From the NCBI GenBank assembly GCA_018343915.1, contig JABRWF010000004.1, forward strand, positions 1,550,001 to 1,614,000: a DNA stretch of 64,000 nt. The letters are read 5' to 3'. This stretch comes from Agroathelia rolfsii. Its lineage: Eukaryota; Basidiomycota; Agaricomycetes; Amylocorticiales; Amylocorticiaceae. A program made the position numbers and the translations under genes. Shown here one piece after another: positions 46,460 to 55,726 of the stretch (position 1 is its first letter; each line of letters opens with the position of its first letter). The notes under the pieces were generated by a model that had not been told where the DNA came from, did not search any database, and saw only the letters and a program-made list of their open reading frames with translations.

Positions 46460-48897
46460 TTAAACTATAGTAGGGCCCTCGACATCCTGCAGAGTAGCGC
46501 CCACCTCACTAACAGCGGCCAGCTCAATGTTGTTACCCAGTCGGGCTTTTGAGTCAGTCGCCAATGATTGTGAAGAAGGTTTTTCTGCGAGCTTCTGGCT
46601 GTTGCTCAAGCCAACGACTCCAAGGTCCCTCAGTCGCCAGACGGCGACGATAAGACTGAGACCGATAGTGGCCGCACATGTCCATCCTGCTGCGCGATAT
46701 CCAGCCATGAGTACCTCAGGCGAAGTTGAGGTCAAGCGGACTGAAGGGTCGGCAGCAGAGTAGGGATGATTTTTAAGATACTGGGAGGAGGTCGACGTGC
46801 TAATGGAAGACGTTATAGCAAGACCAAGCGAAGTGCCCAACTACAGGAAATATTAGCACGTGATCAATGAGGCATAGGAGTGGGGATGTATGTATACCCT
46901 AGTGGCAACGCTAAATACACCGCCTGCGATGGCCTGCGAGTCGGCATCAAATGCAGAGCATACTTGCAGGTTGCCCACTGGATAGATGGCATCGGCTCCG
47001 ACTGCAGATCATGTTAATCAATATAGCAGGAAATATAGAGCACACTTACCGATGAGAATGAGGACAAGGAATGCAGAGTACCAATAAGACCAGGTGGTCT
47101 CCATGAGCGCAAAGATGATAGGAGAAGCCTGTTGTCATTAGTCAATTTGTACACTTAAAGTGTTGAGGGCACGATAGAAAGCGCACCAAACAAGCGACCA
47201 AGCCCACCCAGCATAGATATTGTCCCTTGACACGTCCCATGAGATGGCCCGTCACCAAGTTGACCGTAAAGCCGGCGATGGTCATTGGGATGAAGTCGAT
47301 TGCAGTTCGAAGAGGAGAAAGAAGGAGAACTTCTTGGAAGCTATTGTGACAATATAAGGTAAACTACCACCTTTTGGAGACAATTCGACTTACTAGAGTG
47401 TCATGAGATATCCCATAGTATTGAAACCAAACCTGTGAAGACAACAGATGAACACAGCTATGTAATGAGTATCATACAAGTTATTGATACTGACCAGGCA
47501 AAAAAGGCAATGAAAACCATGCTTCCCATCTTAGCACCGGGTTGGTTCCACATGCTGAGGGGCATAAGGACGCTCTGACCATTCTTTTCTCTTCGTCGTT
47601 CATACCACAAAAATGCAGCAAGGAAAAGTACAGATACAGACAGTAGGGATGGGATTTCCGGAGTTGCCCAGCCACGACTGGCTGATGTAGAATCGCTATT
47701 CATTACAGATTAGCAAAGGGCACCGGAGGGATAATTTGAATATATGACATACGCCAAGCTGAAGGTCAAGAGAGCAATGCCAACTGTGCTAAGAATTGCA
47801 CCTCCCCAATCAAGACCCTTGGTATATCGCTTGGTATCGCCTCCATTTGATTCAGAGCGTAGAGCGACCCAACCTGCGAGGACGAAGGCTACCCCTAGAC
47901 CGGCTTGCAAGTATAGTAGTGTGCGCCAAGTAGCCTTGCTATCCGTCAGGAAACCACCTGCGAGAAGTCCAGTTAGCACCATCCTTTCAATCGAGTTAAG
48001 GAGCAAAGTGTTTTACCGGCAACAAGTCCGACAATGTATCCCACAGGCTGACCCGCACCCCTGTTAATGTAAGTAGCATAAGTCGTTGCCTTTGATAGCG
48101 AAAGCACGATAAGTCTACAGACAATATTCCAAACGCGGTGTTACGTCGTGTTCCGGGTTCGAAGTGGGAAGTAAGAATCCGGATACCAGCAGGAGTATTG
48201 GCTGCAGCACCTAATCCTTGCAGAGCGACGAAGAGGATGAAGGTAACTTCGTTAGGTGCAAAGGCCGCTAAGGTTTAGAAAGCAATGCCATTTGAGTGAC
48301 TTGACTAAATTCACTAGATGCGTTAGAAGTCATACATGCCAAACTCCTATGAACCAGTAACTATCTGTCAACGTATCAAAAAGTCGGCAATGACGGGACA
48401 CACCAAATTGAGAACCATATGGTCCCCAACACAAACATGATTCTACCACCAACAATATCACCTACACGACCAAAGAAGAGGAGGAGACAGCCATATGACA
48501 GCCTGTAGGAGTGATGGCTTAGCACATTATGAAGAATTCAGCACCTATTTTCAATAACGAACGCATAGGCTGAAATCGGCCATTGTAAATCGGCCTGGGT
48601 TCCGAGTCAGTGAATCCAAGGCTAATGAGTGCATAGAGGAATTTTGACTTGTTTGAAGTTGAGGTCCTTGCCAATTGTAGGTAGTGCGATTGTTATGGCG
48701 CCATTGGCAAAGATCTTTATATGCACCATAAATGATGAGATACTCGTAAGCTCGTAGTCGAGGTATCATGATTAGTAGAATATTATGCGTGTGCTCCATA
48801 CATTCAGAGTTGTAACACCAGATGTAGCAGCTATGAGAGCCCAGTCCCTGAGGCTATACGAGACAGGAGGGCTGTCGGTTGCAGGAGTAGAGGACAT
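46460..48897 (-). CDS. MFS transporter, DHA2 (14-helix drug:H+ antiporter) type
   Basis: Proton-driven multidrug-type exporter, plasma membrane. The ATG at 48897 (MSSTPATDSPPVSYSLRDW) leads into helix 1 (ALIAATSGVTTLNV). The next exons carry IFANGAITIALPTIGKDLNF and DLQWPISAYAF, the typical DHA2 start, then LSYGCLLLFFGRVGDIVGG, a motif-A region with RVGD. Later exons include GLVAGGFLTDSKATWR followed by LLYLQAGLGVAFVLAGW, WGGAILSTVGIALLTFSLAY, FLWYERRREKNGQSVLMPLS and a 3' exon with MGTSLGLAITSSIS and MAGYRAAGWTCAATIGLSLI. It ends EGPTIV. About ten short introns. Substrate cannot be read from sequence. No biosynthetic cluster genes adjoin it. Confidence 0.88.
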
Positions 48898-49328
48898 TAT
48901 GGTCGAAAGTGTCCCACAAGGCGGGGTGATCGTGAAGTGGGATTGCAAGCACCACTTGTTGTCCGAAATGCCATCGGTCGGGGCAAATCCATTTCTGCAA
49001 TCGAACAAGTCATCAATCATATCACGTGATTAATTAAAAATCTCACGTGAGGCACTTTTTTATTTATTTTTATGTTTATATACCGCATCATGTACTAAAA
49101 ACAAACTACGGTGTCATAAAGGCTATAGTGTAAGTTATGCAGTATAGGGAAGTGTGGTGTGTAGTGGTATAAGGGTTATTATAATGGAGATACTGGAAAG
49201 GTTAGCAGACCAGTTAATTGTGTTGTGGTAATTGACGAAGTAGGGAGTGGAGTGGTAAATATATAGTTAAAGATTGGGGGGTGTTAACAAACAAATTTCC
49301 TACTTTGGTGGAAAAATTGAGGGCATTT
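48898..49328. promoter_or_regulatory. MFS promoter and 3' flank of the LINE-like remnant
   Basis: About 430 bp. The end nearest the MFS gene has two CACGTG boxes (49023-49028 and 49044-49049). The rest is A/T-rich and lies downstream of the RNase H ORF on the minus strand, so it may be the 3' UTR of the retroelement. No clear poly(A) tail or target duplication was found. Confidence 0.45.
49023..49049. promoter_or_regulatory. Paired CACGTG boxes upstream of the MFS gene
   Basis: Two 8-bp palindromes (TCACGTGA each) 21 bp apart, 126-152 bp upstream of the MFS start codon, separated by an A/T-rich spacer containing TTAATTAA. Spacing of two helical turns suggests cooperative binding of a bHLH dimer. 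Confidence 0.45.
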
Positions 49329-50261
49329 TTATTGTAGGGTTGATCTAGCAAGTTTTGTAAAGGCATTTGAGCCTGATACAAACTTTGCTAGTGCTGTAAG
49401 GCCTTTGTGTGTACTGAGGATAATTGGGGAGGAGAGGCCACTAGAGGCTTTAACAATGTGGTGTCGTTGACTGTCATAAAGGGGGCAATCAGCAATAATG
49501 TGATCACGTGTTTGGAAAGTAGTGTTGTCGCATGGGCATAGGACTGACTCAGAGGGAATGAAGCAAGCATAGTAGTTGCCTCTGAAGCCATGGCCTAGGA
49601 TAGTTTGGATTATTCGGGAGTGTATATCCCGAAGGCCGCTAAAGTTGTGGTGGAAAGGGGTGAGTTTGGTGGAAGGTAGTGTGCGAAGAGCTATGGCAGC
49701 TGGGTTATTATGGGGTAGGGTAGCCCATTCCGAGCGCCAATCTTTAAGTGCAGTGGCTTTGGCTTTCTCGCATGCCCATGATATAGATGCATGGAATATA
49801 GGGTTGGCACCTCCTCTTGCAGCTTCTTTTGCGAGTGTATCAACACGGTCATTGCCTTGGATTCCCTGGTGCCCTGGGATCCATTGAATTGTAATTTTGC
49901 ATTGGGGTAGTTTATCAAGGATCTCGTCTACTTTTTCGCAGAAAAGGATGGAATAGATTTGGGCTGGGTGGGTTGAGGTGTCTGTAATTATTGAAATTGC
50001 CGATTGATTATCAGCGAGGAAGAGGATGTGTGAGAGAGAAAGTGGATATTTGTTCGCGTAGGCCGCCGCGGCTCTTGCGCCACCGGCTAGCGCAAGTATT
50101 TCTGCATCATAGATGCCTGCGCGCTTGCCCATGCCTGAGGTCCCAGAGCTTATCTCAAGACCCTTGTGAAATGCGGCGTAGGCTGCTCCTGCTCGCTTAT
50201 GGCTGTGGTAGGGTAGTCTAGAACCGTCCGTAAAGATGAGCAGCGTTGATTCATCTGTCAT
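49329..50261 (-). mobile_element. RNase H ORF of a 5'-truncated LINE-like (non-LTR) retrotransposon
   Basis: An uninterrupted 310-residue frame from ATG 50261 (MTDESTLLIFTDGSRLPY) to TAG at 49329. It contains a complete type I RNase H catalytic set: Asp in FTDGS, Glu in YDAEILALAGG, Asp in FLADNQSA and Asp in GNDRVDTLAKEA, with the PGHQGIQGN loop before it. Downstream is the CPCDNTT..RDHIIADC pattern, which resembles the Cys/His motif at the C-terminus of fungal LINE ORF2 proteins. No reverse transcriptase or endonuclease could be found upstream on this strand, so the element is 5'-truncated. The domain shows no stop or frameshift, so insertion was recent or the ORF is under selection. Confidence 0.85.
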
Positions 50262-51049
50262 ATATTGCTGGACTTTGTTCTTTAGATGTCTGCAATCGAA
50301 CCTCTTTCAACATTTTAACAAACGCCGTTTTGAAGGGTTGGAGTACTGCTGCAAAAATTGACCCCTTCAGGGGATTGCTTGGCCTCGCCTTGCCGCCTGG
50401 GATTCAACGTTCAACGATTGATCCTCAGTGAGAAATTGGAACGCCGAAACGCGCCGGAACCTGACGGAATTTGATGAAGGTCTGCTATAGCAGCGGCAGC
50501 GTGTTTTATTGATCAACCAGCGCTGTGTCATTTCAAAAAATGGCGGTGACAAGATCTAATTTTGAAAAGCTTTCCTTGGTTAGGGCATTACCGTGACAGT
50601 TATCTCTTCACGATCTTATCATAACTTAAACTTGGCGAAGAACTGTCATGATGTTACGCCGCCCGGGCCGTATCCTCTGAAGTGGCTTTGTTAAAAATAG
50701 ATTTTTTGGCTGAGAGATTTGGTTGTTGCCTTGTCTGGAACGACTGAGTGACTGTAGCAATAATGGAATTGCATGCAGTGAAGGACTTGTCAGCGTGATA
50801 GATGCTGTCAATGAAATTGTTATCACCACATGTACATCAGTAAGTAGGTCACCGGTACACGGTACCAATAGATCAATGATTCAGGTAATCACTAGCAGTT
50901 CCACTGATCATGATGAATGTATCATGATGATGCATTTTAATCAATAGGATACCAAAAGCAATGTTTCGAACATATATAAGAACCGTAATAAAGAGCTGAC
51001 GCCCGCAGCCGTTCGCGCATCACAACAGATCGCGACGAGCCTCAGGCTG
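50262..51049. other. Intergenic region
   Basis: About 790 bp. No reverse transcriptase motif on the minus strand and no recognised gene. It contains the LINE truncation point (not identified) and, at the right end, the upstream region of membrane-protein copy 1. Confidence 0.45.
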
Positions 51050-52168
51050 ATGCTTCGCCGACACGAATTGGAGGCAGAGGGCTCAGCTTATATTTTCCTT
51101 GTGATATATGCTATGGTTTATGGTGATTTCCGGGATTGAAAGACTTCTCAAGATAAAACTTGAATATTTTTAGGCGTGTATCTCGTAATATTTGGCGTAT
51201 CCGTCCAGGCCCTTTTGTCTAATCCCAATATCTCAAAAACCAAAAGAAGATTCCACATTGCTTTTAGTAGTGTGACGATGTTATTAAACTCGTTGACATT
51301 CACTTCTGAAGTTTGGTGGTTGCTGAACACCTGGATTGTGCATCGCAATGATCGTGGCGGACCGCACGCGTATCATAATTCCCATATATTCTCTTGGTAT
51401 GAAATTATTGAAGATGTTGGACATTCGCTTTTTATTATTCTAACAGACGCATTATATGTAAGTTCAAACTGATACTTGTTGTGTTCCTCAGGCTGTTGAT
51501 CGTAGGCTTGCTCTTCCGCGTAGATCCATCGTTTCTACGTGATCTTTGGCTCTTGGAGAGCCGTTGTTTCGCTCACACCTTTATATCTAGCCGTCATTGG
51601 TAAGCACAACAGGTCATCGAGACCTATCGTGGTCAGAGCTGATGTAATATATCAAGTGCTGGCAGGTGTTAATATCACATCCAGAAACCCTGACAAAGCA
51701 GAGCTATACTGCTCGCTCTTGATTTTATCGACGACCACTCTCAACATTCTCTTGACATTTGCAATATATGTTCGTTTACGCATGATACGTCTGGAGGTCC
51801 TGTCTCCGAGATCGGCGTCGTTATTTACCTGGATGATTGCTATTCTCGTGGAATCCACAGCACCCTTGACTGTTGTAGGGACAGTGTCAGGTATACTGAG
51901 CGCCACCAAGAATCCACTAAGCTCGGCCATCCAAGACTTCTGGTATGCCATCGGTGTAAGCACTAGAAGATGACTCTTTCGGGCGCTCTTCAAATCTGAT
52001 GATATTTTACAGCTTCTGTCTCCGCAATTGATTACCCTTCGGATAGCATTGGGCACCGCTTGGTCAAGAGAAACGACGATTGTCTTGAATAGCACGGGTA
52101 TTGAATTCAGCAACGTAGGGGTCGATCCTGACATTGGTATCCACAATAGTAACGAGGTCTCAGTTTGA
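51050..52168 (+). CDS. Agaricomycete multi-pass membrane protein, copy 1 (duplication unit 1)
   Basis: Function unknown; topology suggests about seven membrane helices. Exons read MLRRHELEAEGSAYIFLVIY.., then GVYLVIFGVSVQALLSNPNI, NSLTFTSEVWWLLNTWIVHR and DVGHSLFIILTDALY, then HRFYVIFGSWRAVVSLTPLY. After an intron (about 51600-51659) come ELYCSLLILSTTTLNILLTF, MIAILVESTAPLTVVGTVSG, and after another intron SPQLITLRIALGTAWSRETT. It ends VSV at 52168. The LVESTAPLT and LGTAWSRE motifs with an HRFYVIFG motif occur in large paralogous families of mushroom fungi. The ATG at 51050 is the first in frame but the true N-terminus may differ. It aligns along its full length with copy 2 at 53658-54806. 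Confidence 0.75.
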
Positions 52169-52520
52169 ATTGCTGACTTATCGGTATCAATACATAAAGA
52201 TCTGAAGTAGTGGCGCTTTGGGAATAAGAAAAGGATTTGAGTTCTGATTTCAAGTAGAGATCCATTGATTAGACGCATACTTGTACAACAATTCAAAGTA
52301 TTCATGTATTTAAGCATATGCATCTACCTGGTTTTATGCTCTGCGATTCGTCAAGATGAAGTGATAACGTAAAAATCAAGTCCGAAGCGCCAGATCATGG
52401 CACAAGCAAGGGGCGTGAATTGTCTCCGCGTAGTTCGTCGAGTAGTGTCTCCACGATTCCGAAGAGTAATTGTTGACAAGACTGCTTCGGAGTTTGGAGG
52501 TTTGCTTATAGCACAAGTCC

Positions 52521-52528
52521 GTTTTTCC
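52521..52528. repeat. Left target-site duplication of the hAT element
   Basis: GTTTTTCC, repeated exactly at 53283-53290. Confidence 0.9.
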
Positions 52529-53282
52529 TAGTGTTCTGCAGGCTTGGGCCTAGAGGTCCGAGCCCGGCCCAGCCCAGGCTTTTGTCAATTCAGCAATGCT
52601 AGACGGGTTTTAGATGTACAAGAGTCTTGGAGCTTAGTCAGGCTAGCTCAGGCTCACAGCAACGGCATAATTCTGTACACTAATAAATAACACTATGGCC
52701 TGTAATATAATCGATCTCCTACTCTACTATATACAAGCCCCTCATATACTACCTGTCACACGTTAATAGTGGTGACATAGGCCTATCAGGCCTGACACTG
52801 CCACTATAAATAAATGGATTTAATAATAATAATCGATCTTTTTCTTGATACCAGCACTCCAATGCAGCATTCCTTATCAATATAACCACACAGTGGTACA
52901 CACTTTGCTATAATGTCTTCTGAATCATCTCAAGCCGCTAATGGTGCCAATTCTCAGTCTTGTAATAATGAGACAGCCGTGACCTGTGTACTACCTTACA
53001 TACTGGGAACAGTGGCTCTAACCGAGATATCTGGGAATAAAGCTTGCGAAGACGAGATGGACAATAGCGACGATCTCGACGAAATTTAGCCATTCTTGTT
53101 GTGTAGATATGTTGATTGTTTTTAAAGTGTCAAATATGCTAAAGGCATGGTATAATTGATGCTATTCAATCTATAAAATATGAGCTACAAATGAATTGTC
53201 GACGAATTTGTCGTAATGTGGTATAGTATATATATGTAGTAACTTGAAGCCCGGGTTTTGAGCCTGAGCCTGCAGAACACTA
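52529..53282. mobile_element. Non-autonomous hAT transposon with 8-bp target-site duplication
   Basis: The 754-bp element has perfect 16-bp terminal inverted repeats TAGTGTTCTGCAGGCT at 52529 and its complement ending at 53282. It is flanked by an exact 8-bp direct repeat GTTTTTCC (52521-52528 and 53283-53290). The YAGTG start and 8-bp duplication are hallmarks of the hAT superfamily. Subterminal DNA is rich in GGCC/GGGCTT motifs. It carries no transposase, only a 58-codon frame (52913-53089) with an acidic end. It must be mobilised in trans. Confidence 0.9.
52913..53089 (+). pseudogene. 58-codon relic ORF inside the hAT element
   Basis: ATG to TAG frame starting MSSESSQAANGANSQSCNNE and ending DEMDNSDDLDEI. 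The Ser/Asn-rich start and acidic finish could be a fusion of the two ends of a deleted transposase, but no BED finger or hATC motif is present. Confidence 0.35.
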
Positions 53283-53345
53283 GTTTTTCCGCGTATTCTT
53301 GACTTTCTCAGTGCTCCTGTCGCTTGTCTCAGGGTTCTCGTCAGT

Positions 53346-53657
53346 TCGGAAATCAATATCGTCAAAGTATCAACACTACTATCTAGCACATTGTCGATGC
53401 ATCATCAACCACTTGAATACGATCCTCTTCTACTCAAATAATTGAACTTATGATTTTATCATGTAGCAGGCGACCTGCAATAAACCCTCAGGTTAAAAAA
53501 ATCAACGTCCATCAACTACCAGTTGAGATCTATGGATTGATGGATGTATATCAATCAATAGCGCATTTAGTCAATTCTAATCATGATGCATGATGCATGA
53601 TTGGTCATAGTCCTGTACTTCTGCTATTTAAGGACCCGGTCCCAACTACCACCCCTC
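53346..53657. other. Junction between duplication units
   Basis: About 310 bp between the end of the transporter fragment and the start of membrane-protein copy 2. It must contain the duplication breakpoint and the promoter of copy 2. A repeated ATGATGCATGATGCATGAT run occurs near 53583-53601. Confidence 0.5.
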
Positions 53658-54806
53658 ATGAGGGGTGTGCTAACACCCGCAGTCCTGTATAGAACGAAAC
53701 TGATGCTTTCAAAGCATGAATTAGACGCAGAGGGTACAGATTATGTTTCCCTCGTAATCTATGCTGTAGTTTATGGTGATTTCAAGCTATTATCTCTTCA
53801 CTGTCTCCAGTTTCTCAGGCTGAAAAATCTGTGTTCATAGGCATATACATTGTAGTATTTTGTCTCACCATCCAGGCCTTTTTATCAAATCCAAACATCT
53901 TAAAAACGAAAAAAAGATTTCATATCGCATTTAGTGGCGTTATAATGATGCTGAACACCCTGACATTCTTCTCTGATGTCTGGTTGCTGCTGGACACTTG
54001 GATTGTGCATCGCAATGATCCTGGTGGACCACTTGCGTATCACAACTCTAACGTTAAAAAAATCTGGTATGAAAAACTTGGAAACATCAGCCATTTGCTC
54101 TTGATCGTTTTAACAGATACATTATACGTAAGTTTAAGCTAACAGCTACCTCTGCTGGAGCATCTCCTTCAAATAATTGATTTATAACCTTGCTCATCTG
54201 GGTAGATTCATCGTTTCTACGTGATCTTCGGATCTCGAAAAGCCGTTTTCACACTGATTCCTTTTCACCTGGCTGTCATTGGTGAGCCTAACAAATCATC
54301 CAAGGGTTACTATGTGGGTCGGGCTGACTCAAATGCGCCTACTGTGGCTAAGGCCTCGCATGCTTATACGTCACAGCCTTACAGTTTCACGACTCTGCCA
54401 AGGCAGACTTGTACGCGTCGCTCGTGATTGCATCGACAACTGTTCTTAATATTCTTCTGACCGTTGCCATCTGTGTTCGCTTACATATGATACGTCGGGA
54501 GGTCCTATCGGGCGGATCGGCATCATTACTTACCGGGATAACTGCTATTCTTGTAGAATCCACAGCGCCTTTGACTATTGTGGGGACCATGTCGAGCATA
54601 CTGAGCGCTGTCGATAGTCCATTTTCCTCAGCTATTGAATGCCTGTGGTTAGCCATGACTGTGAGTATTACATGAAAATATTTCCCCTAGGCTAGTTTTC
54701 TAAACGCGTTCTGTAGGTTCTTTGCCCGCAGCTAATTACTCTTCGCATAGCGCTAGGCACTGCTTGGTCAAGAGAGCCGACAGTTGTCTGGACTAGCACT
54801 GTGTGA
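53658..54806 (+). CDS. Agaricomycete multi-pass membrane protein, copy 2 (duplication unit 2)
   Basis: Paralogue of copy 1, intact by eye. The start at 53658 (MRGVLTPAVLYRTKLMLSKH) is followed by ELDAEGTDYVSLVIYAVVYG. Then come GIYIVVFCLTIQAFLSNPNI, NTLTFFSDVWLLLDTWIVHR, SHLLLIVLTDTLY and HRFYVIFGSRKAVFTLIPFH. An apparent frame break near 54290-54350 is explained by an intron with acceptor GGCTAAG, giving GLACLYVTALQFHDSAKADL in the correct frame. After ILVESTAPLTIVGTMSSILS and a final intron (about 54661-54717) it ends LGTAWSREPTVVWTSTV. About seven membrane helices. Divergence from copy 1 is substantial in the loops, so the duplication is old or fast-evolving. Confidence 0.74.
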
Positions 54807-54930
54807 AGGGATCGTCATATATATGTGTATCCACTACGACCTCTTGGAGACCTGAAGTGGCATCAAAAAGGAGCTTATCATGTAGAGTTCAATTGTCTAA
54901 ACACATATTTGTACAACGACTGGAATGTTC

Positions 54931-55625
54931 ATACTTGCGGCTCGTGGGAGTTTCCGTGAATGCATATTTTCCATATTTCAGTCATTTACACACTGTTTTA
55001 CTTCAAATAAAAATTCATGAGAGAGCTTTGATACATGCTTTAGCCACCTGTATAGTTGGATTTTAGAAAATTCTGTAATTTGGCTGTAGAGGTACATAAG
55101 GTGCATATATGCTCAGAGTCATTATCATAATAACAATTTTATTTTGAAGCAAAATTATTTTCCCTGAGACATATACAGTGGTTAAACACTATAGAAAAAA
55201 TATCTTGGGCAAAGAAAAATTGGTGAAGCTGTTGAAAATCTGGAAGTCAAGGATTTTTAGTGATGTTGTTTATCAGAAATACCACAAGATACACTAAAAA
55301 AATCTTGACTTCCAGATTTCCAACAGCTTCACCAAATTTTTCTTTGCTCAAGATATTTTTTCTTTAGTATTTAACCACTGTATATGTCTCAGGGAAAATA
55401 ATTTTGCTTCAAAATAAAATTGTTATTATGATAATGACTCTGAGCATATATGCACCTTATGTACCTCTACAGCCAAATTACAGAATTTTCTAAAATCCAA
55501 CTATACAGGTGGCTAAAGCATATATCAAAGCTCTCTCATGAATTTTTATTTGAAGTAAAATGGTGTGGAAGTGACTGAAATATGCAAAATATGCATTCAC
55601 GGAAACTCTTGCGAGCCGCAAGTAT
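54931..55625. repeat. 695-bp near-perfect palindrome (fold-back element)
   Basis: The left arm (54931-55262, 332 nt) is the reverse complement of the right arm (55292-55625, 334 nt), with about 15 differences by eye and a 29-nt spacer at 55263-55291. The ends read ATACTTGCGGCTCG and CGAGCCGCAAGTAT. The arm contains a CAGTGGTTAAA motif flanked by TATA (about 55177-55195, mirrored at about 55373-55386), which resembles a Tc1/mariner-type end. The structure would fold into a very long hairpin in DNA or RNA. It is absent from the matching position of duplication unit 1 (near 52305-52315). TA flanks both ends, fitting a TA-target fold-back MITE, but because TA is self-complementary this is not independent proof. 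Confidence 0.88.
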
Positions 55626-55726
55626 ATTCGTATATCTGTGTGCGCCCAGTTCGTGCCATTAAGGCAAAACGAACATGTAAAGCCTGATCTGAAGCGGTAG
55701 TTCAGCATCACATAGATAGAAATATA

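Larger units (their letters stand above)
52430..53345 (-). pseudogene. 3'-terminal fragment of the UAA/YEA4 transporter gene, split by a hAT element
   Basis: The DNA at about 52431-52520 matches 55732-55825 (GTTCGT.GAGTA.TGTCTCCA.. and GCTTCGGA), the 3' coding end of the intact transporter. The DNA at 53291-53345 matches the next part (GACTYTCTCARTGCT..CGCT.G.CTC). Translated on the minus strand the pieces read TLRQATGALRKSRIRG, paralogous to the intact EKVEASGRSIERVEKT region. The fragment is frameshifted and lacks the rest of the gene. The hAT element at 52529-53282 lies between the two halves. It is a by-product of the tandem duplication. Confidence 0.75.

Noticed and set aside
50620..50950. 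Short plus-strand frames upstream of membrane-protein copy 1
   Set aside because: No similarity to copy 2's N-terminus and no recognisable features; treated as intergenic.
54290..54430. Apparent frameshift in membrane-protein copy 2, suggesting a pseudogene
   Set aside because: An intron from GTGAGC to GGCTAAG restores a frame that aligns with copy 1, so the gene is probably intact.
54803..55711. Mirror-image frames (54803-55066 + and 55490-55711 -) with related protein sequence
   Set aside because: They are the two arms of the palindrome read in opposite directions, not a gene pair.
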